This document shows, in pieces, positions 35,229 to 43,099 of a stretch of DNA of 55,998 bases. The stretch's first letter is position 1, and the number at the start of each line of letters is the position of its first letter. The notes under the pieces were generated by a model. The model had not been told where the DNA came from. It was given only the letters and a program-made list of their open reading frames with translations, and ran no database searches. The stretch is from Bacteroidota bacterium (lineage in GTDB: Bacteria > Bacteroidota > Bacteroidia > Bacteroidales > Bacteroidaceae). The position numbers and the translations under genes were made by a program. The DNA is taken from positions 1 to 55,998 of the forward strand of contig JAEZKJ010000118.1 in assembly GCA_023415545.1 (NCBI GenBank), written 5' to 3'.

Positions 35229-36758
35229 ATGGAAAAAGCTTTTTCAAATTATGAAGTTTGGTTCGTAACAGGAGCACAGCTTCTTTACGGAGGTGATGCA
35301 GTCATTGCAGTTGACGCTCATAGTAATGAGATGGTAGCAGGTTTGAATGAATCAGGTAAGCTACCTGTAAAAGTTGTATATAAAGGAACAGCAAACTCTT
35401 CTAAAGAGGTTGAAACTATATTTAAAGCAGCAAACAATGATGAAAAATGTATCGGTGTTATTACTTGGATGCACACATTCTCACCTGCTAAAATGTGGAT
35501 TCATGGACTTCAACAATTGAAGAAACCTCTTATGCACCTACATACTCAGTTCAATAAGGAAATTCCATGGGATACTATGGATATGGACTTTATGAACCTT
35601 AACCAATCGGCTCATGGTGATAGAGAGTTCGGTCATATCTGTACTCGTATGCGCATTCGCCGTAAAGTTGTTGTTGGTTACTGGAAAGATGAAGAGACTC
35701 TACACAAAATCTCTGTATGGATGAGAGTTTGTGCAGGTTGGGCTGACTCACAAGATATGCTTATCCTACGTTTCGGTGATCAGATGAACAATGTTGCTGT
35801 AACAGATGGTGACAAAGTTGAAGCTGAACAACGTTTGGGATACCATGTTGACTATTGTCCTGTAAGTGAATTGATGTCATATCAAAGCCAAATCAGTGAC
35901 GAAGAGGTTGACGAATTGGTTAAAGTTTATTTCAAAGAGTACGAACATGATGCTGAACTAGAAGATAAAAATACTGAAGCATACCAAAAAGTTTGGAATT
36001 CGGCTAAAGCTGAATTAGCATTACGTGCTATTCTTAAAGATAAAGGTGCTAAAGCATTTACTACAAACTTTGATGATTTAGGACAAACAGATGGTAGCCA
36101 TTTCGATCAAATTCCTGGTCTTGCTTCTCAACGTTTGATGGCTGAAGGTTATGGATTTGGTGCTGAAGGTGACTGGAAATCTGCTGCTCTTTGCCGTACA
36201 GTATGGGTAATGAATCAAGGTCTTCCTAATGGTTGCTCATTCCTTGAAGATTATACATTGAACTTCGACGGAGCAAACAGCTCAATTCTTCAAGCTCATA
36301 TGTTGGAAATCTGTCCACTTATTGCTGCTAAAAGACCACGTTTGGAAGTACACTTCTTAGGTATAGGTATTCGCAAGACTCAAACTGCTCGTCTTGTATT
36401 TACTTCTAAAACAGGTAAAGGATGTACAGCTACAGTTATCGACCTTGGCAACCGTTTCCGTCTAATAGTAAACGATGTTGAGTGCATCGAGCCAAAACCA
36501 TTACCAAAATTGCCGGTTGCTTCAGCACTTTGGATTCCAATGCCAAACCTTGAAATTGGTGCCGGTGCTTGGATTCTTGCAGGTGGTACTCACCACTCTT
36601 GTTTCTCATATGATTTAACTGCTGAATACTGGGAAGATTACGCTGAGATAGCAGGTATTGAGATGGTTCACATCAATAAAGATACTACTATCAGCTGCTT
36701 CAAAAAGGAGCTTCGTATGAACGAAATCTACTACATGCTTAACAAATCTCTTTGTTAA
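35229..36758 (+). CDS. araA: L-arabinose isomerase
   Basis: Isomerises L-arabinose to L-ribulose using a manganese ion in the cytoplasm. The 509-residue protein has the family opening EVWFVTGAQLLYG and the HTFSPAKMWI and LNQSAHGDREFGHI motifs (about 78-87 and 128-141). The C-terminal half carries the metal-binding glutamates and histidines, ending with GGTHHSCFSYDL. It is full length. It is the fourth enzyme or transport gene of the arabinose unit and is followed by a terminator, so it is expected to be transcribed with the symporter, araR and araD. Confidence 0.97.
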   Translation: MEKAFSNYEVWFVTGAQLLYGGDAVIAVDAHSNEMVAGLNESGKLPVKVVYKGTANSSKEVETIFKAANNDEKCIGVITWMHTFSPAKMWIHGLQQLKKPLMHLHTQFNKEIPWDTMDMDFMNLNQSAHGDREFGHICTRMRIRRKVVVGYWKDEETLHKISVWMRVCAGWADSQDMLILRFGDQMNNVAVTDGDKVEAEQRLGYHVDYCPVSELMSYQSQISDEEVDELVKVYFKEYEHDAELEDKNTEAYQKVWNSAKAELALRAILKDKGAKAFTTNFDDLGQTDGSHFDQIPGLASQRLMAEGYGFGAEGDWKSAALCRTVWVMNQGLPNGCSFLEDYTLNFDGANSSILQAHMLEICPLIAAKRPRLEVHFLGIGIRKTQTARLVFTSKTGKGCTATVIDLGNRFRLIVNDVECIEPKPLPKLPVASALWIPMPNLEIGAGAWILAGGTHHSCFSYDLTAEYWEDYAEIAGIEMVHINKDTTISCFKKELRMNEIYYMLNKSLC

Positions 36759-36780
36759 TAAATCATTCTAAATAACATAT

Positions 36781-36820
36781 AAAAAGTGCCGGCATAAAGA
36801 GCCGGTCACTTTTTATTTTT
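36781..36820 (+). terminator. Terminator after araA
   Basis: Stem 36781-36793 with 36801-36814 (13 bp, one bulged base) containing CCGGC/GCCGG, followed by a T-rich tract. It lies 22 bp after the araA stop codon. araB begins only 38 bp further on, with no recognisable promoter box between, so read-through is likely and the hairpin probably lowers araB expression. Confidence 0.8.
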
Positions 36821-36858
36821 TAATCAGTTTCGTTAAACCTCAAATTATTGGTTCACAT

Positions 36859-38457
36859 ATGAAATTAGATGCAAAATCAACAATAGAATCAGGTAAAGCT
36901 ATTCTTGGTATTGAGCTAGGCTCAACAAGAATTAAAGCTGTCTTGATAGATCAAGAAAATAAACCTATAGCGCAAGGTAGTCACACTTGGGAAAATCAAC
37001 TCGTTGATGGACTTTGGACATATAGCATCGATGCTGTATGGAATGGATTACAAGATTGTTATGCTGATCTTCTTGCAAATGTTAAGAAAGAATATAACAC
37101 AGATATCAAATCATTGGGTGCAATTGGCATTAGTGCTATGATGCACGGTTATATGGCATTCAATAAGAAAGAAGAAATTTTAGTTCCTTTCCGTACATGG
37201 AGAAATACAAATACAGGTGAAGCTGCTGCAGCACTATCAGAACTATTTGTATTTAATATTCCATTAAGATGGAGTATTTCACACATCTATCAAGCTATCC
37301 TTAATGAGGAGGAGCATGTAAGTGAAATTGATTTCTTCACTACTCTTGCAGGATATGTACATTGGCAGCTAACCGGTGAAAAGGTACTTGGTATCGGTGA
37401 TGCTTCGGGTATGATTCCTATTGATCCTGTCACTAAAAACTACTCAGCTGACATGGTTAGCAAGTTCGAAGAGCTTGTTGCTCCAAAAGGATTTGGATGG
37501 AAACTATCTGAAATACTTCCTAAAGTATTGAACGCAGGTGAAAATGCAGGAACTCTTACAGAAAAAGGTGCCCGTTTGCTCGACAAATCAGGTAATTTAA
37601 CTGCAGGTATTCCTTTGTGTCCTCCTGAGGGTGATGCCGGAACTGGTATGGTTGCTACAAATGCTGTTAAACAACGTACAGGTAATGTATCAGCAGGAAC
37701 TTCTTCATTCTCAATGATAGTACTTGAAAAAGATCTTTCTAAACCTTATGAAATGATCGATATGGTTACTACTCCTGACGGAAGTCCTGTAGCTATGGTA
37801 CATTGCAATAACTGTACTTCCGATCTTAATGCATGGGTAAACCTATTCAAAGAGTATCAAGAGTTACTTGGTATTCCTGTTGATATGAATGAGATCTTCG
37901 GAAAACTATATAATAATGCTCTTACCGGCGATGCTGATTGTGGTGGATTAGTATCATACAACTATATCTCGGGAGAGCCTGTTACAGGTGTTGCCGATGG
38001 TAGACCACTATTCGTACGCTCTGCAAACGATAAATTCACACTTGCAAACTTCATGCGTGCTCATCTTTATGGATCAGTTGGCGTATTGAAGATTGGTAAC
38101 GACATTCTTTTCAATGAAGAGAAAGTTCAAGTAGATAGAATTACCGGCCATGGTGGATTATTCAGAACAAAAGGTGTAGGACAGAAAATACTAGCTGCTG
38201 CCATCAACTCTCCTATCTCAGTTATGGAGACTGCAGGCGAAGGTGGTGCATGGGGTATTGCACTTCTTGGATCATATCTTGTTAACAATAGCGAGTCACT
38301 TTCACTTGCTGACTATCTTGACAAAATAGTTTTTGCCGGCAACAAAGGCGTTGAAATTGCTCCTGATGCAAAAGATGTAGAGGGCTTCAATGAATACATT
38401 AAAAACTACAAATCTGCATTACCAATAGAAGCTATTGCTTCTCAATATAAAAAGTAA
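36859..38457 (+). CDS. araB: Ribulokinase, FGGY family
   Basis: Phosphorylates L-ribulose to L-ribulose-5-phosphate. This 532-residue FGGY-family sugar kinase has the ATPase start GIELGSTRIKAVLIDQ (about 17-32), an MMHGYM motif (about 94-99), the second-domain GDAGTGMVATNA and GNVSAGTSSFSM stretches and the C-terminal GHGGLF and GEGGAWGIALLG adenosine-binding motifs. The kinase type (ribulose rather than xylulose) is taken from its place between araA and the transketolase gene. It follows a terminator and precedes another hairpin, so its level may be set separately. Confidence 0.9.
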   Translation: MKLDAKSTIESGKAILGIELGSTRIKAVLIDQENKPIAQGSHTWENQLVDGLWTYSIDAVWNGLQDCYADLLANVKKEYNTDIKSLGAIGISAMMHGYMAFNKKEEILVPFRTWRNTNTGEAAAALSELFVFNIPLRWSISHIYQAILNEEEHVSEIDFFTTLAGYVHWQLTGEKVLGIGDASGMIPIDPVTKNYSADMVSKFEELVAPKGFGWKLSEILPKVLNAGENAGTLTEKGARLLDKSGNLTAGIPLCPPEGDAGTGMVATNAVKQRTGNVSAGTSSFSMIVLEKDLSKPYEMIDMVTTPDGSPVAMVHCNNCTSDLNAWVNLFKEYQELLGIPVDMNEIFGKLYNNALTGDADCGGLVSYNYISGEPVTGVADGRPLFVRSANDKFTLANFMRAHLYGSVGVLKIGNDILFNEEKVQVDRITGHGGLFRTKGVGQKILAAAINSPISVMETAGEGGAWGIALLGSYLVNNSESLSLADYLDKIVFAGNKGVEIAPDAKDVEGFNEYIKNYKSALPIEAIASQYKK

Positions 38458-38468
38458 GAAAAAAAATG

Positions 38469-38508
38469 GATAACTCTTCGTTATAAGTTTATACGAAGAG
38501 TTATCTTT
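38469..38508 (+). terminator. Terminator-like hairpin after araB
   Basis: Perfect 13-bp inverted repeat (38469-38481 with 38493-38505) and an 11-base loop, ending in TTT. The T tract is short and merges with the TATCTTTG promoter box of the next unit. It lies 12 bp after araB. Confidence 0.65.
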
Positions 38509-38532
38509 GCAAATGATTTAATATTAAATCAT
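38502..38532 (+). promoter_or_regulatory. Transketolase promoter box with a perfect 20-bp palindrome
   Basis: TATCTTTG at 38502-38509 is an exact -7 match. Four bases downstream is ATGATTTAATATTAAATCAT (38513-38532), which equals its own reverse complement over 20 bp. The palindrome would cover the transcription start and first transcribed bases, a strong repressor position. The start codon is at 38566. No -33 TTTG was found. Confidence 0.55.
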
Positions 38533-38565
38533 AAATTAATGTTGTGATCCAATATTTTATAACAT

Positions 38566-40575
38566 ATGAACGATAAGAAAATTATGAACCTTGCCGCAGA
38601 CAACATTCGTATATTGGCTGCATCAATGGTAGAGAAAGCAAACTCGGGACATCCGGGAGGTGCTATGGGTGGAGCAGATTTTATTAATGTGCTCTTTTCT
38701 GAGTTTTTAGTTTACGATCCTGAAAACCCACTTTGGGAAGGTCGTGACCGCTTCTTCCTTGACCCTGGTCATATGTCGCCTATGCTTTATTCAACATTGG
38801 CACTTACTGGCAAATTCACAATGGATGAGTTAGCACAATTCCGCCAATGGGGAAGTCCAACACCTGGTCACCCAGAAGTTGACATAATGCGTGGTATTGA
38901 AAATACATCAGGCCCACTTGGACAAGGACACACTTTTGCTGTCGGTGCTGCTATAGCTGCTAAATTTTTAAAAGCTCGACTTGGTGAGGTTATGAATCAA
39001 ACCATCTATGCATATATCTCTGATGGTGGCGTTCAAGAAGAGATTTCTCAAGGTGCTGGACGTATTGCCGGTCACTTGGGACTTGATAATCTTATCATGT
39101 TCTATGACTCAAACGACATTCAGTTATCAACAACTACTAGTGAGGTGACAAGCGAAGATGTTGCAAAAAAATATCAAGCTTGGAACTGGGAAGTTATTGA
39201 AATTAATGGTAACGATGTTGATCAAATCCGTGAAGCATTGAAAAAAGCTCAAGCAGTAGTTGGCAAACCTACTTTGATTATCGGTAAGACAATTATGGGT
39301 AAGGGTGCTCGCAAAGCTGATAATTCAAGCTACGAAAACAACTGTGCTACTCACGGCGCTCCTCTTGGTGGCGATGCTTATGTAAACACTATCAAAAATC
39401 TTGGTGGTGATGCTTCAAATCCATTCCAAGTATTTACTCAAGTTGAAGAGTTATATGCAAAGAGAAGAGAAGAATTGAAAGCTATCGTTGCTGAAAGATA
39501 TGCTCAAAAAGCTCAATGGGCTAAAGCAAACCCAGAACTTGCTGCTAAACTTGAACTTTGGTTCTCAGGAAAAGCTCCTGTTGTAAAATGGGATGAGATA
39601 CAGCAAAAAGCAAATTCAGCAACTCGTGCTGCATCTGCAACTGTTCTTAGCGCTCTAGCTACTCAAGTTGAGAATATGATTGTTGCTTCTGCCGACCTTT
39701 CTAATTCGGATAAAACTGATGGATTCCTTAAGAAGACTCATGCATTTACTGCTAATGACTTCTCGGGAGCATTCTTCCAAGCAGGTGTTTCGGAACTTAC
39801 TATGGCATGCTGCTGTTTAGGTATGGCACTTCATGGTGGTGTAATAGCTGCTTGTGCAACATTCTTCGTATTCTCGGATTATATGAAACCTGCTGTACGT
39901 ATGGCTGCTCTAATGGAACTTCCTGTGAAGTTTATTTGGACTCACGATGCATTCCGTGTTGGTGAAGATGGCCCTACTCATGAACCGGTAGAACAAGAAG
40001 CTCAGATACGTTTGATGGAGAAATTGAAAAATCATAAGGGACATAACTCTACCCTTGTTCTTCGTCCTGCTGATGCTGAGGAAACAACTTGGGCTTGGAG
40101 ATTAGCAATGGAGAATACTACAACTCCTACTGCTTTAATCCTTTCACGTCAAGATATCAAAAACCTTCCTGAAGGTAATGATTACTCACAATCAGCTAAA
40201 GGTGCTTACATTATTGCAGGTTCTGAGAACAATCCTGATGTTATACTTGTTGCTTCTGGATCAGAGGTAGCTACTTTGGAAGCTGGTGCTGAACTACTAA
40301 GAAAAGATGGAATAAAAGTTAGAATCGTCTCTGCTCCTTCTGAAGGTCTTTTCCGTAGCCAAAGCAAAGAGTACCAAAATGAAATTCTTCCTAACGGTGC
40401 TAAAATATTTGGTCTTACTGCAGGTCTTCCTGTAAATCTAGAAGGTTTAGTAGGTTCAAATGGTAAAGTATTCGGTTTGGAATCATTCGGTTTCTCTGCT
40501 CCATATAAGGTTCTTGATGAGAAATTAGGCTTTACAGCTGATAATGTATACAAACAAGTTAAAGAAATGTTATAA
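38566..40575 (+). CDS. tkt: Transketolase
   Basis: Thiamine-diphosphate enzyme that moves two-carbon units from xylulose-5-phosphate to aldoses, joining arabinose breakdown to glycolysis. The 669 residues are normal for a complete transketolase: N-terminal cofactor domain with SGHPGGAMGGADF, LDPGHMSPMLYS, GPLGQGHT and the SDGGVQEEISQG metal/TPP motif; middle pyrimidine domain with HDAFRVGEDGPTHEPVEQ; and C-terminal domain from about 535. It shares one base with rpiB (TAATG), so the two are translationally coupled. Its linkage to the arabinose genes suggests a substrate-induced copy; whether another tkt exists cannot be seen. Confidence 0.96.
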   Translation: MNDKKIMNLAADNIRILAASMVEKANSGHPGGAMGGADFINVLFSEFLVYDPENPLWEGRDRFFLDPGHMSPMLYSTLALTGKFTMDELAQFRQWGSPTPGHPEVDIMRGIENTSGPLGQGHTFAVGAAIAAKFLKARLGEVMNQTIYAYISDGGVQEEISQGAGRIAGHLGLDNLIMFYDSNDIQLSTTTSEVTSEDVAKKYQAWNWEVIEINGNDVDQIREALKKAQAVVGKPTLIIGKTIMGKGARKADNSSYENNCATHGAPLGGDAYVNTIKNLGGDASNPFQVFTQVEELYAKRREELKAIVAERYAQKAQWAKANPELAAKLELWFSGKAPVVKWDEIQQKANSATRAASATVLSALATQVENMIVASADLSNSDKTDGFLKKTHAFTANDFSGAFFQAGVSELTMACCCLGMALHGGVIAACATFFVFSDYMKPAVRMAALMELPVKFIWTHDAFRVGEDGPTHEPVEQEAQIRLMEKLKNHKGHNSTLVLRPADAEETTWAWRLAMENTTTPTALILSRQDIKNLPEGNDYSQSAKGAYIIAGSENNPDVILVASGSEVATLEAGAELLRKDGIKVRIVSAPSEGLFRSQSKEYQNEILPNGAKIFGLTAGLPVNLEGLVGSNGKVFGLESFGFSAPYKVLDEKLGFTADNVYKQVKEML

Positions 40576-41015
40576 TGAAAAAAGTGGGATTAGCAGCCGA
40601 TCATGCCGGATTCGAACTTAAAGAGTTTGTAAAAAAATGGCTTGAGGCTAATAATTATGAATACAAAGATTTTGGGACTTGTAGCGAAGAGAGTTGCGAT
40701 TATGCTGACTATGCACACCCTTTAGCTTATGCTGTGGAAGAGGGTGAATGTTACCCTGGTATAGCTATCTGTGGTAGTGGTGAAGGTATTAATATAACTC
40801 TTAACAAACATCAAGGGATTAGAGCAGCATTATGTTGGATCCCTGAAATAGCGCACCTTGCTCGTCAACATAACGATGCAAATGTGCTTGTTATGCCTGG
40901 AAGATTTATAGATACTGATATGGCATCCAAAATTCTTGAAGAATTCTTTAATACAGCTTTCGAGGGCGGTCGTCATGCTCTAAGGATTGCAAAAATACCA
41001 TTAAAGCAATTATAA
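40575..41015 (+). CDS. rpiB: Ribose-5-phosphate isomerase B
   Basis: Interconverts ribose-5-phosphate and ribulose-5-phosphate. The 146-residue protein has the RpiB/LacAB opening VGLAADHAGFELKEFVKKWL, the active-site CGSGEGINITLNKHQGIRAA (catalytic Cys near residue 67) and RQHNDANVLVMPGRFID. The start codon overlaps the tkt stop codon by one base. Together with transketolase it supplies the ribose-5-phosphate acceptor for xylulose-5-phosphate, which completes the pentose route. Confidence 0.95.
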   Translation: MKKVGLAADHAGFELKEFVKKWLEANNYEYKDFGTCSEESCDYADYAHPLAYAVEEGECYPGIAICGSGEGINITLNKHQGIRAALCWIPEIAHLARQHNDANVLVMPGRFIDTDMASKILEEFFNTAFEGGRHALRIAKIPLKQL

Positions 41016-41024
41016 TTTTCTGAC

Positions 41025-41072
41025 AAATAAAGGTAGGGTGGCTTAAAACAATTTAGGTCACCCTATTTATTT
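41025..41072 (+). terminator. Terminator after rpiB
   Basis: Stem of TAGGGTG (41034-41040) with CACCCTA (41059-41065), extended after a 2-base bulge by AAATAAA (41025-41031) with TTTATTT (41066-41072). The U tract is weak but the position, 10 bp after the stop codon, is right. Confidence 0.6.
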
Positions 41073-41105
41073 ATAAAAACATTTATTAAAATGTAGTAAT
41101 ATTTA

Positions 41106-41113
41106 TATATTTG
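41106..41113 (+). promoter_or_regulatory. Candidate -7 box (TATATTTG) of the DUF4468 gene
   Basis: TATATTTG fits TAnnTTTG, 23 bp before the ATG at 41137. The setting is very AT-rich, so a chance match is possible. Confidence 0.35.
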
Positions 41114-41136
41114 CTATATAAATAAATATAAATACG

Positions 41137-42216
41137 ATGAAAAAGTTAATCTTTATTTTTTGCACTTTGATTCCTATTCTATCCTTTGGTCAAACGGATA
41201 AAAAATATTTAGAACCTCTTCCAACCAAAGATGGAAAAATTACGTTTGAGTCACAGATTAAAGCTCCTTCCCTTTCACAACAAGAGTTATATGATATTCT
41301 TTATAAATGGTCGGATGAAAGATTCAAACCTAATGAAAAGATGAATGCTCGAATCATTTATACTGATAAGGATAAGGGTATGATATTATCATCGGCTGAG
41401 GAATATATAGTGTTTTCATCGTCAGCCTTCTCACTCGATAGAACAAGAATATATTTTCATTTACTGATTGAATGTAGTCCTGAAAATATAAAATATCAGA
41501 TGAGTAAAATAAGATATTGGTATGATGAGAACAATGATGGTGGAGAAAAATTTACAGCTGAAGAGTGGATTAGCGATAAAGATGCATTAAATAAGGCAAA
41601 AACCAGACTACTGCCATATAGTGGTAAGTTTAGACGCAAAACAATAGATTTAAATGATGATTTAGTAAAATCTATTAACGACTTAATAGCAAAAGCTGTT
41701 TTTGATAAAAGGAGCAAAGAAATGGACAATAAACAACCTATGGCTGTTCAACAAGTAGCTCCAACTCAACAAGCAATCCAAACTCAACAAGTAGCTCCAG
41801 TTCAACAAAGCGCAGAACAAAGTGGTAATATTGCTGTTGCGGATATAAAAGAGGTGAAACAAAATATTAGCAAAGAGGATATTATAGCTCAAGCAAACAG
41901 AATAACTATAACATCGGGCAATGACGAAAAATTTGAAATTGGTAAAGAGTCATGGGGCGGATTTGGTAAGTTATTTAATAAAGATGTGGCTTTTTGCTTG
42001 ATAGATGCTCAAAAAACTATAGCTAATATGTTGCTATCACAAAATGATAAATATACTATTTCATTCTACCTGCCAGGTAAAAGTGAAGAGGCTTTGGTTA
42101 TAAAATGTAGAAAAATCAGTGTGCAGAGCATTAATGGAGAAGAGGCTAATAAAATGAACTCCAATAATTTAGCAACAAATAAATATAATATGTATGTTGT
42201 TGAAATAGAACAATAA
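41137..42216 (+). CDS. Secreted DUF4468 protein with a Gln-rich linker
   Basis: A 359-residue exported protein. The signal peptide is residues 1-19 (ending SFGQ). The N-terminal domain (about 20-185) resembles DUF4468, a TBP-like fold family seen mainly in Bacteroidetes (KITFESQIKAPSLSQQELYD and later YFHLLIECS). It is followed by a linker of near-repeats of VAPxQQ (about 200-228) and a C-terminal domain (about 250-359) that I do not recognise. The function is unknown and the location is presumably the periplasm. It is monocistronic: a promoter box precedes it and a strong terminator follows. Confidence 0.75.
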   Translation: MKKLIFIFCTLIPILSFGQTDKKYLEPLPTKDGKITFESQIKAPSLSQQELYDILYKWSDERFKPNEKMNARIIYTDKDKGMILSSAEEYIVFSSSAFSLDRTRIYFHLLIECSPENIKYQMSKIRYWYDENNDGGEKFTAEEWISDKDALNKAKTRLLPYSGKFRRKTIDLNDDLVKSINDLIAKAVFDKRSKEMDNKQPMAVQQVAPTQQAIQTQQVAPVQQSAEQSGNIAVADIKEVKQNISKEDIIAQANRITITSGNDEKFEIGKESWGGFGKLFNKDVAFCLIDAQKTIANMLLSQNDKYTISFYLPGKSEEALVIKCRKISVQSINGEEANKMNSNNLATNKYNMYVVEIEQ

Positions 42217-42241
42217 ACATAGCAATAAAAAACTTGAATAT

Positions 42242-42278
42242 AAGCCGGATAAATATTATTACTTTATCCGGCTTTTTT
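42242..42278 (+). terminator. Terminator of the DUF4468 gene
   Basis: Perfect 12-bp inverted repeat with a CCGG core (42242-42253 with 42263-42274), a 9-base loop and six T at 42273-42278. It lies 25 bp after the stop codon. Confidence 0.92.
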
Positions 42279-42313
42279 GTTTTTATCGAGAAGAATTCTT
42301 CAAACTAAACTAT

Positions 42314-42370
42314 AATCTATATAAACCATAAAGAAATCTATATAAACCATATTAAAATCTATATAAACAT
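42314..42370 (+). repeat. Three direct repeats phased at 21 bp
   Basis: AATCTATATAAACCAT occurs at 42314-42329 and 42335-42350, and again with one C missing at 42356-42370. Start-to-start distance is exactly 21 bp both times, about two helical turns. The array is bracketed by TTCAAACT (42299-42306) and its inverse AGTTTGAA (42377-42384). It lies in the 349-bp gap between the DUF4468 gene and the oxidoreductase operon, about 160 bp upstream of the operon's -7 box. The rest of the gap (42385-42531) is AT-rich with no gene that I can see. Confidence 0.75.
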
Positions 42371-42531
42371 AAAATCAGTTTGAAAATTACTATTATTCTA
42401 TTATTAAATATAATTACTTACAATATGATATTATAATGAATATATATGTGACATATTACAATATTATTGCCCATTATAATATTTCTAATCTATTTTTCGT
42501 TACTTTTTTCTAAATTATTGCAAATAAAGTT

Positions 42532-42539
42532 TATCTTTG
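42532..42539 (+). promoter_or_regulatory. Candidate -7 box (TATCTTTG) of the oxidoreductase operon
   Basis: Exact TAnnTTTG match followed by GC, 26 bp before the ATG of the TPR gene at 42566. No exact -33 TTTG; TTTC at 42507-42510 has a 21-bp spacer. Confidence 0.5.
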
Positions 42540-42565
42540 CCATGAATCAATGAAAGAATTGTTTT

Positions 42566-42850
42566 ATGGGAAATCAATTCTCAAATATTAAAACCCTTAT
42601 AGAAAATTTAGATTCTAATAGTGTAATTGAGAAACTGAATCAATTATTATCAGATCCTGAATGTTGCTATGAAAAAGATGAGATATATTACATCTTAGGA
42701 AATGTTTATCGCAAACAGGGTAATTTTCAAAAGGCTCTGAATAACTATCTCGAAGCAATATCCATTAATCCCAAAAGTCCGGCTTTTCATGCTCGTGAAA
42801 TGTTAATGGATATACTGAATTTCTATAACAAAGACATGTATAATCAATAA
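42566..42850 (+). CDS. Small TPR protein heading the oxidoreductase operon
   Basis: A 94-residue soluble protein with at least one clear TPR unit (EIYYILGNVYRKQGNFQKAL, then NNYLEAISINPKSP, about 40-75), which usually serves protein-protein contact. There is no signal peptide. It ends 10 bp before the ferredoxin gene and is probably co-transcribed with the 2-oxoacid oxidoreductase subunits. A role in assembly of that enzyme is a guess from position only. Confidence 0.8.
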   Translation: MGNQFSNIKTLIENLDSNSVIEKLNQLLSDPECCYEKDEIYYILGNVYRKQGNFQKALNNYLEAISINPKSPAFHAREMLMDILNFYNKDMYNQ

Positions 42851-42860
42851 AATAGAACCT

Positions 42861-43088
42861 ATGGCTAAAATCAAAGGTGCAATTGTTGTTGATACGGAAC
42901 GTTGCAAAGGATGCAATTTATGCGTTGTTGCTTGTCCGTTGAACATCATCACATTATCAACAAAAGAGGTTAATAGAAAAGGGTACACATTTGCAGAACA
43001 GTTGATTGAGGATACTTGCAACGGATGTGCATCGTGTGCGACTGTATGTCCTGATGGATGTATAACAGTTTATAAAGTAAAACAATAA
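42861..43088 (+). CDS. 2-oxoacid:ferredoxin oxidoreductase, ferredoxin-like delta subunit
   Basis: A 75-residue bicluster ferredoxin with two 4Fe-4S motifs, CKGCNLCVVACP (about 14-25) and CNGCASCATVCP (about 53-64), spaced as in the delta subunits of four-subunit 2-oxoacid oxidoreductases. It carries electrons from the thiamine site to external ferredoxin. It is encoded 11 bp before the alpha subunit. Name choice (KorD, VorD) depends on the unknown substrate, so no symbol is given. Confidence 0.92.
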   Translation: MAKIKGAIVVDTERCKGCNLCVVACPLNIITLSTKEVNRKGYTFAEQLIEDTCNGCASCATVCPDGCITVYKVKQ

Positions 43089-43099
43089 TGAGTTGAGAT

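Noticed and set aside
40206..40553. 115-residue minus-strand frame opposite the end of the transketolase gene
   Set aside because: The transketolase reading is unambiguous here; the frame is Pro/Ser-rich and typical of antisense of a coding region.
42314..42370. A degenerate CRISPR array
   Set aside because: Spacers would be 5 bp, repeats are 16 bp and no cas gene is present; regulatory direct repeats fit better.
41106..42565. A tRNA or small RNA gene in the AT-rich gaps around the DUF4468 gene
   Set aside because: I saw no cloverleaf arms or TTCGA-type loop; only a terminator, a promoter box and the direct repeats are visible.
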